The position numbers and the translations under genes are program-made. This document shows, piece after piece, positions 17,239 through 25,764 of a stretch of DNA of 26,983 nt; within the stretch, counting starts at the first letter, position 1, and every line of letters begins with the position of its first letter. Origin of the DNA: Mesostigma viride (taxonomy: Eukaryota; Streptophyta; Mesostigmatophyceae; Mesostigmatales; Mesostigmataceae); NCBI GenBank assembly GCA_009746045.1, contig RPFO01002253.1, positions 1 to 26,983 on the forward strand. The letters run 5' to 3'. The notes under the pieces are model-generated. The model was given only the letters and a program-made list of their open reading frames with translations, did not search any database and had not been told where the DNA came from.

Positions 17239-18868
17239 TGAGCCACGAGCCACGAGGTAGCCATGGCTGACGGCGGAGCTCATAACTTTTACGTTTGAGC
17301 ACCGAATTTAGCTGTGAATATCACTATCGCTTCGTCTTTCTAAGACGCACATGCTGATATAATTTTCCGAATCTATTACGCAATATATTTATATGACGAG
17401 CAAACGTCCTTTGACGCAACGTAGTTTAGCGGACGCGCTCGGCCATGAAAATGCGGCAGCTGCGGCTGCAGCTGTGCCAGCTCCGGCAGGCAGCGGTGAC
17501 ACTAGTCGTGCACTGGTGGTCGCCCAGCAACCTCCCGGGCTTAATGCCTCGCCATCGGCATCGCCTGACCCGAAACGCACCCGCTCAGCCGACAAAACAG
17601 GAGGGTCCCGCCCCTCTGAACCACGCTTTCGGCCCCTACCTTTCCAGGTCGATGATCACGACTGGACCAACATGTCTCCGTCCGATGCTCTGTGGTGCAT
17701 CTTCTTCGGGACTACGCCTCGCTTTACGACCTGTGCCTCCATCTCCACGACAGCAATGGCCTCCTCCTCCCTGACGGCCGCCGATGGAACAACATCAGCA
17801 CGCTGTTCGGGTGCGCCCGCCCCCAAGTCCAGCACACCATCCTCAACTCCCTTCTCCAGCGCTCTGACGGCGAGATCTGGGCTCCATCCATCTCCGCCCC
17901 CGCCCTCCGTTCCATCCTCACGGAAGCCTTCCAGCAGCACGTGACCCCCCTTGCTGCTGACGTCGCAGCAATGGGTGGCCCGCTGGCTGCTGAACTTCCT
18001 CACCTCACCGCCACCTCCACTGCCATTTCCGCCTCCACTGCCGACATCCAAGCCCAGCTCCTCGACCTCGACCACCGCCTTCAAGCCACCGCCACCGCCC
18101 TTGAGAGCTTGCATGACACGGCCGCCGGCCTCACCGCCCAGGCGGTGAAGGACATGCGGCCGCCCAGCCGGCGCCTGCTGGCCCGGCCGGCGATGCTCCC
18201 TCCACCTGGGCGGACTTGCTTAAGCAGCACACCACCTCCACCACCTCCACCATCTCGGCACAACTCAAGCAACAAGCCCTCGACCTTCGCGAGGAAGCCG
18301 ACATCGCCCGGCGCAGCCACAATGTCATCGTCAAGCACTTCGACCAGCCGGCAGGTGAGACCTCCACGAGCCTTCTTGAGGCATTTAAGCGCGACATTTT
18401 TGCCCCCATGCTACTCACTGGTGAGCTGGACATGTCGGCTGTCCGCCTCCCCCGCGCGCAGGGGAAGGCTGGCCCGGCACCCGTGCTCCTCACCTTTAAG
18501 TACATGGCGGACAAGCTGTCGTTCCTTAAATGCCGCAAGAAGCTCTCGAGGACTCGGTTCACGATGGACGACGACTTGACCCTGGCCCGGCAACAGCGGC
18601 GACGCGAGCCGGCTATGGCCGACCTACCTTCAGCTCCGGCAGAGCGCAGGGGGGAAGCCGGTATACTGGAGGGGGGCGGTCATCCACGTTCCCTGGCAGC
18701 CCCCTCCTGCCACCTCAGACTATAGGTCCGAATCCATACCAGTAGTGTAGATTAGTCAGGCTTAGCCTACTATAGCATGTGGCCCACGCGCATGTGCGCC
18801 CATAATGGCCCCCATGGATGTTGCCTTCAAAATTTAGCCAAGCCATGCCTATATAATACACATAGCCC
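17239..18868 (+). mobile_element. Z copy 2: L1-type ORF1-only unit (chimeric)
   Basis: One complete 1630-bp unit: leader 17239-17392, ORF1 17393 to about 18725, tail to 18868. No poly(A) or target duplication separates it from its neighbours, so the array was extended by recombination and not by fresh insertion. A TATATAATA lies at 17219-17227, about 15 bp before the unit start. Confidence 0.8.
17393..18725 (+). pseudogene. Z copy 2 ORF1 (L1-type), frameshifted
   Basis: ATG 17393 opens MTSKRPLTQRSLADALGHE, an Ala run, a basic KRTRSADK patch and PFQVDDHDWTNM. A missing G near 17710 (G3 against G4 in copy 1) shifts the frame, and the protein continues from 17710 as DYASLYDLCLHLHDSNG through the coiled coil to about 18150. 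The extra base in ATGCGGCCG (copy 3: ATCGCCG) shifts it again, and the C-terminal half runs 18216-18725. Domains are as in copy 1. It is non-functional as assembled. Confidence 0.8.
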
Positions 18869-19022
18869 TGAGCCACGAGCCACGAGGTAGCCATGGCTGA
18901 CGGCGGAGCTCATAACTTTTACGTTTGAGCACCGAATTTAGCTGTGAATATCACTATCGCTTCGTCTTTCTAAGACGCACATGCTGATATAATTTTCCGA
19001 ATCTATTACGCAATATATTTAT

Positions 19023-20348
19023 ATGACGAGCAAACGTCCTTTGACGCAACGTAGTTTAGCGGACGCGCTCGGCCATGAAAATGCGGCAGCTGCGGCTGCA
19101 GCTGTGCCAGCTCCGGCAGGCAGCGGTGACACTAGTCGTGCACTGGTGGTCGCCCAGCAACCTCCCGGGCTTAATGCCTCGCCATCGGCATCGCCTGACC
19201 CGAAACGCACCCGCTCAGCCGACAAAACAGGAGGGTCCCGCCCCTCTGAACCACGCTTTCGGCCCCTACCTTTCCAGGTCGATGATCACGACTGGACCAA
19301 CATGTCTCCGTCCGATGCTCTGTGGTGCATCTTCTTCGGGACTACGCCTCGCTTTACGACCTGTGCCTCCATCTCCACGACAACAATCGCCTCCTCCTCC
19401 CTGACGGCCGCCGATGGAACAACATCAGCACGCTGTTCGGGTGCGCCCGCCCCAAGTCCAGCACACCATCCTCAACTCCCTTCTCCAGCGCTCTGACGGC
19501 GAGATCTGGGCTCCATCCATCTCCGCCCCCGCCCTCCGTTCCATCCTCACGGAAGCCTTCCAGCAGCACGTGACCCCCCTTGCTGCTGACGTCGCAGCAA
19601 TGGGTGGCCCGCTGGCTGCTGAACTTCCTCACCTCACCGCCACCTCCACTGCCATTTCCGCCTCCACTGCCGACATCCAAGCCCAGCTCCTCGACCTCGA
19701 CCATCGCCTTCAAGCCACCGCCACCGCCCTTGAGAGCTTGCATGACACGGCCGCCGGCCTCACCGCCCAGGCGGTGAAGGACATCGCCGCCCAGCCGGCA
19801 TCTGCTGGCCCGGCCGGCAATGCTCCCTCCACCTGGGCAGCACACCACCTCCACCACCTCCACCATCTCGGCACAACTCAAGCAACAAGCCCTCGACCTT
19901 CGCGAGGAAGCCGACATCGCCCGGCGCAGCCACAATGTCATCGTCAAGCACTTCGACCAGCCGGCAGGTGAGACCTCCACGAGCCTTCTTGAGGCATTTA
20001 AGCGCGACATTTTTGCCCCCATGTTACTCACCGGGTGAGCTGGACATGTCGGCTGTCCCGGCCTCCCCCGCGCGCGGGGGAAGGCTGGCCCGGCACCCGT
20101 GCTCCTCACCTTTAAGTACATGGCGGACAAGCTGTCGTTCCTTAAATGCCGCAAGAAGCTCTCGGAGACTCGGTTCACGATGGACGACGACTTGACCCTG
20201 GCCCAGCAACTGCGGCGACGCGAGCTATGTATGGCCGACCTACCTTCAGCTCCGGCAGAGCGCAAGGGGGAAGCCGGTATACTGGAGGGGGGCGGTCATC
20301 CACGTTGACCACAAGCCCTGGCAGCCCCCTCCTGCCACCTCAGACTAG
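19023..20348 (+). pseudogene. Z copy 3 ORF1 (L1-type), frameshifted
   Basis: Same start as copy 2. It carries the G3 frameshift near 19340. The middle is then open from 19414 to 19971 through the coiled coil, helped by a C4 run (copy 2 has C5). A deletion of about 14 bp after CACCTGGG near 19838 and an extra base near 20034 break the C-terminal half. The end, read in its own frame from about 20226, gives YLQLRQSARGKPVYWRGAVI and then HVDHKPW before a TAG at 20346. This matches the C-terminal domain of L1-clade ORF1 well and shows the ancestral C-terminus, which copies 1 and 2 have lost. Confidence 0.8.
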
Positions 20349-20358
20349 GAATATATAT
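20343..20358. repeat. Target site duplication of element R (left), 16 bp
   Basis: GACTAGGAATATATAT, repeated at 26683-26698 on the other side of R. Confidence 0.92.
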
Positions 20359-20491
20359 TAAAAATATAATTACTTACAGCAGAGTGAAATCACTCAAACC
20401 AAAGCAAACGCCCAGCTATAAACCTATATACAGAGCCATGTCAAAGCTCTATACTACGATAAGACCAATGGAAACGCCTAACGGGAGGAAC
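20359..20491 (-). other. 3' untranslated region of element R with two hairpins
   Basis: Inverted repeats GAGTG/CACTC (20382-20395) and AGAGC/GCTCT (20432-20450) can form stem-loops in the RNA 3' end, which ends TAATTATATTTTTA. In R2-type elements the RT binds structured 3' RNA; applying this here is inference. Confidence 0.55.
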
Positions 20492-22702
20492 CTAATAGCC
20501 CTGCTGCACCGCAAAATCAGCCCGCGTACGGCGGAGCATGATGTCCGCCATGGCCCGAGTCAGCGCCACCGACAAGCGCTGACGCCAATATGACGTCCAG
20601 GTCCGCGCCGACCATGGGGCCCGCTGGCCCTCCAGGTCCAGCCGGTCCTCCCGGAGCCGGCAACACTCCTTGAAGAAGGCGGAGGTCAGGGGCCCCATGG
20701 CCCCAAACTCCTCCAGGACAAAGGGCACCACACGATGGTGCCCGACGTCGCCGTAGGCCAGGAGCTTGGCCCGCTCCGCCCGGTCCGCCGTGTAACCTGC
20801 CGTGAGGGAGGCCCCAGCCACGTGGCTAAGAGCCAAGGGCCGCGCCACCGAAACGTCAATAAGCAGATGCCGGCCACCCCCCTCAAAGTCCAGCACCACG
20901 ATGTCAGGCCGGTGGTTGGGGGAATAGAAGGCAGCGCCATCCGCATCCTCGGACCGGATGTTCGCGTGGGGGAAAACCGACCGAATCATGGCGAGCACCA
21001 CCGTCAGGAGGACAGTGTGCAAATACAAATACCAATTCTGATTCTGTTGGCCCCCCATGCAGGCAAGGTAGTGAGTCCCCGTGGGATCCAGCGGCTGCCC
21101 ACAGCTACCACAAGGCCGCCCGGCCGGAACAAGAGGCTGCGGGGCAAATAGCTGGTGCCGGAGCGCCACCGAGTAGTGGCTGGGAGCCAAGGCGAATGGG
21201 GGGGCCATGGGAAGAGCACGAAGGTACGCCGAGCCCACACTCCGCAAGGAAAGCGAGAACAGCCACGCACGTCCCTGGGCGTTGAGGTCCGCGAAAAGAG
21301 CAATCCAATCAGCCGTGTGCAGAATACCCGCGTAGGTTTTCTGGTGTTTATCGATGACGCGAGCAGGGAATGCGGCGGGAGATTGAACGGAGGCGACCGA
21401 GGGAGTGCCGCGAGGGAGGTGGCGCTGTACCGCCTGAGCGGCACGGACGGGAGAACAGGCCTGCTGGATCTCAGCATAGGCCTCCTGGATGGCGGTGACG
21501 AAGGGCAAAGGGCTGCTGGGGTCCAGGAGGTCAGGCGCTGCCGTTGCCAAAAGGGGCAGGAGCCGGCAGCTTTCCGCCCACGACTGAGCGACGGAGCCCA
21601 AAAAGGCTGCTGGGGCCAGCCGGGCGGCACGAGTCAGACCGCAGCCACCCATCCGTGCAGGCAGGGAGGCAATGCGAATAGCATGTGGCGGGAGGTCGGG
21701 GCCCGGGACCAGCTGCGCCAAGGCCGACTGGATGCGTTCGTCGTGGCCCTCGGCGGCCAGCCGGACCTGAGACGGAAGAGCGCCCCGGAGCCAGTGAACG
21801 ACGCGAGGGTGAGCGCAAAACCACAGAAGCAGACCCTTGGTCTGCGAATCATGAAGGCGCGCAATCAAGGGCAGTACCTCAGTGCGTGCCTCGAGGGCGG
21901 CCCGCAGAGCATCGATGACAAACGCGGGGTCGCCAACCGGAACGCCGAGGACATCCAACCCATGGAGGCGCTCGTCCCGGCCCAAGAGCTGGGGCGGAAA
22001 GCCGGAGCAATCACCTTGGGGCGAGTACACCGCGCACTTGGCAAGGGTCAACTGGAGGTTGATGTCGGCCACCGCGGTCTGCAGTGCCAGCAGAGCCGCG
22101 GTGGTGTCCGGCACAGGGCCCAGCAGGTAGATATCATCCAAGTAGGCCTGAATAGCGACCGCCGGGTGGGCAGCATGGACCGCTTGGAGGCAACCCTGGA
22201 GGGGGGCGGCAAAGTACAGGGGTCCCAGGGGGTCCCCTTGCTGGGTGCCCGACCGCGACAGCAGGCCGCCGCGAGTGCCGTCCTCCATGATGTGAACCAG
22301 TTGGCCGGGCTGGCCGTAGCACACGGCTGTCCAAGCGTACAAGTCCTCGAAGGACTCCATGACGGCCGCAAACATGCTGGCGCGGGACAGACTGTTGAAC
22401 GCGTTGTGGCAGTCGACCTTGACGACAGCGTGGGTGGGGTGGGCCTCGAGGTAGGCCTGCACCGAATGGATGAGGATATCCGCCCCGCCTGGAGTCGTCA
22501 CCCCCAGCTGGGCCGCCACCGAGGTCTCACCCGCTGCGAGGGGCGGGCAGAAAAAGGCACGGAGCTCGGGCGCCTTTTGGCGGCAGATCACTTTGCCCAC
22601 GAGCTTGCGGAGCACCTCACCGCAGGCGATCGGGCGCACCTTGCCCTCGGGGGGGGCAAGACACCCTTGAGCAGAGCGAGGAGGCGAGCGCCCGCTAACC
22701 AC
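20492..22702 (-). CDS. Element R: reverse transcriptase core, CCHC knuckle and RLE nuclease
   Basis: It performs target-primed reverse transcription. Residues 19-38 are the conserved EGKVRPIACGEVLRKLVG block, motif A is VVKVDCHNAFN (D97), motif B is SGTQQGDPLGPL (151-162), motif C is AYLDDIYLLG (D189, D190), and the GLDVLGVPVG block follows at 248-257. A thumb and linker reach about residue 520. The knuckle is C531, C534, H544, C548. The nuclease has RPD (D600), LLIDVSV (D616) and K646 in RAKLLAY, the PD-(D/E)xK pattern of R2-type RLE. The true reading enters from the frame at 22588-23562 at a G8 run (22649-22656), so the first 17 or so residues here are not real. This part is otherwise intact to the TAG at 20492. 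Confidence 0.9.
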   Translation of the reverse strand: MVSGRSPPRSAQGCLAPPEGKVRPIACGEVLRKLVGKVICRQKAPELRAFFCPPLAAGETSVAAQLGVTTPGGADILIHSVQAYLEAHPTHAVVKVDCHNAFNSLSRASMFAAVMESFEDLYAWTAVCYGQPGQLVHIMEDGTRGGLLSRSGTQQGDPLGPLYFAAPLQGCLQAVHAAHPAVAIQAYLDDIYLLGPVPDTTAALLALQTAVADINLQLTLAKCAVYSPQGDCSGFPPQLLGRDERLHGLDVLGVPVGDPAFVIDALRAALEARTEVLPLIARLHDSQTKGLLLWFCAHPRVVHWLRGALPSQVRLAAEGHDERIQSALAQLVPGPDLPPHAIRIASLPARMGGCGLTRAARLAPAAFLGSVAQSWAESCRLLPLLATAAPDLLDPSSPLPFVTAIQEAYAEIQQACSPVRAAQAVQRHLPRGTPSVASVQSPAAFPARVIDKHQKTYAGILHTADWIALFADLNAQGRAWLFSLSLRSVGSAYLRALPMAPPFALAPSHYSVALRHQLFAPQPLVPAGRPCGSCGQPLDPTGTHYLACMGGQQNQNWYLYLHTVLLTVVLAMIRSVFPHANIRSEDADGAAFYSPNHRPDIVVLDFEGGGRHLLIDVSVARPLALSHVAGASLTAGYTADRAERAKLLAYGDVGHHRVVPFVLEEFGAMGPLTSAFFKECCRLREDRLDLEGQRAPWSARTWTSYWRQRLSVALTRAMADIMLRRTRADFAVQQGY

Positions 22703-23562
22703 TCGCGCGCAGCGGGAGGAACGCGACCAGCCGCCAGGTCAATGAGGGTGTCAAAGAGAATGTCCTCGCCCCCATGCCCCACCAGGACCTCCAAGTGCTC
22801 GTAGCGCCAGCCCGACGGCCCGGTAGAGGAAGCCCGCGGGACCTCACGCATCACCTCCAGGAAGCAGTCGCGGTCCAGCCGGAGGGGGGCCGGCAGGGGG
22901 TCCGGCACGGGCAGCTGGAATCCGGGCTCCGCAGGGTGAAGAGCCTCCAAGGCCGCCAGGGTAGCCGCATTGGCGGGGGCGAGCTTGGCCATTTCCAAGC
23001 GGGTCATGGCCCGGCTGAGCTGCCCCTCGCGGACGAGGCGGATGACGTCGGCGGCCACCCGCTCGAAGTTGACCTCCCCCGACAGCCGGGCCGTGCGCGG
23101 GGGCGGCACGCCAAACAGCCCCTCCCAGTCCCCCTGCAGAAAGCGTCGGCAACGGGCAATAACCGCACCCTGGAGGCCGCGCACACCACGCCCGAGAGGG
23201 GTGAGGAGCAGGCGGGGGGTCACCATGTGCAGTTTAAAGCCCAGCGGGTCGTCCGGAGCGGCGTGCATGCGCCGGAGAGAAACGATTGCACATTGCGCGA
23301 AAAGGCTACGCGCGCGGTGGGGGAGGTCGGTCAGGGTAGACGTCGGGTTGATGGCGCATGCATCCCAGGGAACCGTGTCAAGCCAACGCCAACTGGCCGA
23401 GTAGTCGGGCGGCGGGGGCTGGGAGCCGGGGGAGCCGAGGCGGGAGGGGGGGAGGGGGCCGGGACTGCTGGCCGGTTGAGGGGCCGTTGAGCAACACAGG
23501 CGCGCGCGTGCTGAGCGCGCCCGTGAATGGAGTACACCCGCTGGCAGTGAGCTTCCGGGCAC
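22588..23562 (-). CDS. Element R: N-terminal part of the reverse transcriptase domain
   Basis: Residues from about 50 on (DYSASWRWLDTVPWDACAIN) through LEVMREVPRASSTGPSGWRY are the pre-RT region and RT motifs 0-1 (compare the common APGPDG/YEHL block: STGPSGWRYEHL). It reads into KGVLPPP at 22649-22656. There the C8 run shifts the frame, and EGKVRPI continues in the next piece. One extra C would restore a single frame. The N-terminal residues before about 23430 are probably read in the RING/zinc-finger frame, with the switch in the G-rich stretch 23400-23480. Confidence 0.82.
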   Translation of the reverse strand: MPGSSLPAGVLHSRARSARARLCCSTAPQPASSPGPLPPSRLGSPGSQPPPPDYSASWRWLDTVPWDACAINPTSTLTDLPHRARSLFAQCAIVSLRRMHAAPDDPLGFKLHMVTPRLLLTPLGRGVRGLQGAVIARCRRFLQGDWEGLFGVPPPRTARLSGEVNFERVAADVIRLVREGQLSRAMTRLEMAKLAPANAATLAALEALHPAEPGFQLPVPDPLPAPLRLDRDCFLEVMREVPRASSTGPSGWRYEHLEVLVGHGGEDILFDTLIDLAAGRVPPAAREWLAGARLLALLKGVLPPPRARCARSPAVRCSASSWAK

Positions 23563-24257
23563 CGGTAACAGCTCATGGCCTGCAGATCCGCCGCGCCGAG
23601 ATCGGGGTGCACAGCGCGAAGGTGCTGGCAGAGGAGGTTACGGTTGTGGAACACACCCGCACACGGGGACCCCGTGGGAAGCAGCACGGCACACCGGTGA
23701 AGGCCGTCGGCGGGCGCTGAGTGGCGGGGAGCGGCGCCAGCAAAGGCAGGACGTGGGGCCTGCGGCGTCTCCCCAGCCGGGCCGGCAGGCGCGCGCACCA
23801 CGACCCGACCAGCGCCCGGCAGGCCCGCCGGGGCCACGGAGGAGGCAGTGCCCACCGGGGAGACCCCCAGCGGAGGGGGATCGAGAACGCCGGCGCCCCT
23901 CCCAGGGGGACTCGCCAGCGCGCCCGCGACCACCCCAGGCCCCGGCAACGAGGCCGGGGGCGGAGGCCGAGGGGTCGGGGAGGCAGCTGGCCCCGGGGCC
24001 CGGTGGGGACCCGGCAGGGGACCCAGCGAGACCGGGGGCGGGCCGAGAGGAAGCGCAGTCCCAGGGGGCGGCACAACAGCCCGGCACAACGGGCAGCGCG
24101 GCACGGAGTGGAGCAAGCTGCGCGCGATGCACGCTTGATGGAATGTGTGGCCGCACGCGGGCAGGCGACACAAGCCATCCCCCGGCCGGAAGGGCTCAAG
24201 GCAGATGGCACAGGAGCCCGACTCGGGGTCGTCCCCCTCCAGAAGGGACCGGACATG
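23331..24257 (-). CDS. Element R: RING-H2 finger and C2H2-like zinc fingers
   Basis: The RING-H2 motif has CAIC (near 24200), then CGHTFHQAC and CPLC, giving the C3H2C3 ligand order of E3 ubiquitin ligases. A Pro/Gly-rich linker of about 120 residues follows. Next come two zinc-finger-like units, CAVLLPTGSPC with HLRAVH and CYRCPEAHC with QHARAC, which resemble the N-terminal DNA-binding fingers of R2/NeSL-type LINEs. The frame joins the upstream domain at a G8 run (24259-24266) and the RT piece between 23400 and 23480. E3 activity is inferred from ligand spacing; no E2-contact analysis is possible here. Confidence 0.75.
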   Translation of the reverse strand, partial: HVRSLLEGDDPESGSCAICLEPFRPGDGLCRLPACGHTFHQACIARSLLHSVPRCPLCRAVVPPPGTALPLGPPPVSLGPLPGPHRAPGPAASPTPRPPPPASLPGPGVVAGALASPPGRGAGVLDPPPLGVSPVGTASSVAPAGLPGAGRVVVRAPAGPAGETPQAPRPAFAGAAPRHSAPADGLHRCAVLLPTGSPCAGVFHNRNLLCQHLRAVHPDLGAADLQAMSCYRCPEAHCQRVYSIHGRAQHARACVAQRPLNRPAVPAPSPPPASAPPAPSPRRPTTRPVGVGLTRFPGMHAPSTRRLP

Positions 24258-24258
24258 A

Positions 24259-25147
24259 GGGGGGGGCGGGTCCCAGCCGGCCTCCCAGCAACCCGGGAGG
24301 CGGCAATCTGGGCGCGCGAGAGGATGCCGACCGGTTGGTCAGCCGCGGGGTGCCATTCGTGCGGGATGCCTGCCAACTCCAGGATGTCGTGGAGGAAGGC
24401 AGAAACAGGCGTCCCCGCGGTTAGGGGCTGGGCGCGCCCGGCCGAGTCCACCAAGATGGCCTGGCCGCCCTGAACCGCGATGGGGGCCCCGAACTCCACA
24501 CGCAGCATGGCGGCCTGCGCCAGGCTGAGGGAGGTGATGAGAAAGCCCCCACTGGCAACCGGGCCGGGAGGCGGGGCCTGGGCGTCCAAGAAGAGGCGAA
24601 GCTGCCGCGGGGACATGAGGCCCAGGTCGGCGCCGCCCGCGAGGTAGGCCGCCCGCACCGAGACCTGTGCGTCTCGAGCCACCGCCGTGACGAACTCGAC
24701 CACCGCCTGACCCACCCGCTCGTCCAGGGAAAGCAGCTCTTCCTGCCGGGCGGCCGGGAGATGCCACGGCAGCCGGCAGCCGGCGTGATATCCTTCCAAG
24801 ACATACCCCCAAAGAGTCGAGGCCGTCACCGGGGGGGCGGCGGAAAGAAATGTCGCCCGCACCTGCGCAACTAGGGCCAGGAAGGCCGGGGGCCTAGGGA
24901 GCGAGGGGAAGGCGGCCTGGAGCCCGACCGCGTCCAGCAACAAAGGGCAGTACGCCCAAGAAAAGGTGGCGCGGCCCACCACGCCGACAATGTGCGAGGG
25001 CGGCCACGAGGTGAACGCGTGGGCCCGGGGGCCGCCGTCCCACGCGGCAAGGACGGGGGTGGCGGCTGGGTGGCCAACCGCGGCCGGGGGAAGGGAGGCC
25101 AGAGCGTCGGGGAGCGAGGGGCCGGGGGCGGGCGCCGGGGTCGCCAG
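24259..25147 (-). CDS. Element R: unrecognised domain between PHD and RING
   Basis: An open frame of about 290 codons, including AHAFTSWPPSHIVGVVGR, CPLLLDAVGL, TLWGYVLEGYHAGCRLPW, GLMSPRQLRLFLDAQ and ILELAGIPHEWHPAADQP. Composition is balanced and helical, with alternating hydrophobics, unlike the Pro/Arg-rich shadow frames, so I take it as real coding. I do not recognise a family; there is no zinc pattern and no obvious OTU or Ulp1 protease triad. The upstream edge (about 25147) is approximate, and the frame is open further up to 25459 in low-complexity sequence. Confidence 0.6.
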
Positions 25148-25169
25148 GCCCGCCGGGGGTCGGCCGGGC

Positions 25170-25652
25170 TCAGCCCAGGCGACAGCGCCGCGCCCCCGTC
25201 GGCGGGGCCAGGCGACGGGTGGGGCCCCGGGGCCGAGGGCGCCAGGGCCCGAGCAACGGCGGCCCCATCGGGCAGGCCACGGCCCGCCCCGAGGGCCTCG
25301 GCAGGGGGGCACACGGGGCAGGGGGCCGGAGCACCCAGCGGGGAGGGCAGCCCGGGGGCCCGCCGGGGGGACAGCGCGGGCACGTCCAGGAGCCCGGCGG
25401 GACCCGGTAGAGCCGGGGAGTAAGACACTGCAAGTGCCACCCGGAATTGCAAGCATCACAAACTAACATGTGGTGCCCGCGGTGCCCGCTCCGGCAGACC
25501 TCGCAGACCAAGGAGGGGGAGACCGGGGCGCCCGAGCCCCCCGCAGCCGGGTCGCCCACCTCCGCAAGAAGGGCCGCAAGCCGAGAGGACCGCCGAGGCG
25601 CCAACCGGGGAGCGGGGGAGCCGTTGGGCGAAGGGGGTCGTGGGTCGTCCAT
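25170..25652 (-). CDS. Element R: N-terminus with PHD finger
   Basis: The first ATG of the element ORF is at 25652. Residues 50-94 form a C4HC3 PHD finger: C50, C53, C65, C68, H73, C76, C91, C94, with W89 two residues before C91 as usual. PHD fingers read histone H3 tails, so a chromatin-targeting role is plausible. The preceding 45 residues are Pro/Arg/Ala-rich. After about residue 95 the frame becomes Pro-rich low complexity, and the natural product probably changes frame near a G6 run at 25371-25376 and again before 25147. Confidence 0.78.
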   Translation of the reverse strand: MDDPRPPSPNGSPAPRLAPRRSSRLAALLAEVGDPAAGGSGAPVSPSLVCEVCRSGHRGHHMLVCDACNSGWHLQCLTPRLYRVPPGSWTCPRCPPGGPPGCPPRWVLRPPAPCAPLPRPSGRAVACPMGPPLLGPWRPRPRGPTRRLAPPTGARRCRLG

Positions 25653-25699
25653 GAACAATCAGGGCAGGCGTGGCAGCCACCGAGGGGGGGGGCGGGGGT

Positions 25700-25750
25700 G
25701 TGGGGGGCGGAGCCCCCCACGCGGGGGTTTGGGGGGCGGCAGCCCCCCAA
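25700..25750 (-). repeat. Two GC hairpins in the 5' leader of R
   Basis: GTGGGGGGC/GCCCCCCAC (25700-25720, loop GGA) and TTGGGGGGC/GCCCCCCAA (25729-25750, loop GGCA) are perfect 9-bp stems. They lie about 50-100 nt before the start codon and would be very stable in RNA. Confidence 0.75.
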
Positions 25751-25764
25751 CGCGCTGCGGTCGC

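Larger units (their letters stand above)
16303..19562. repeat. Tandem duplication of about 1630 bp spanning Z copies 1-3
   Basis: Bases 16303-17932 and 17933-19562 are almost identical. Copy 2 therefore shares its 5' part with copy 3 and its 3' part with copy 1. I count two substitutions and one C deletion in the 5' part, and the 3' parts of copies 1 and 2 look identical. Confidence 0.8.

Noticed and set aside
21155-22804. 549-codon plus-strand open frame
   Set aside because: It is antisense to the RT domain of R. It is a GC-rich shadow frame with no recognisable motif.
23721-25466. Several plus-strand Gly/Arg/Pro-rich open frames
   Set aside because: Antisense to PHD/RING coding of R. Composition is what high GC content gives in shadow frames.
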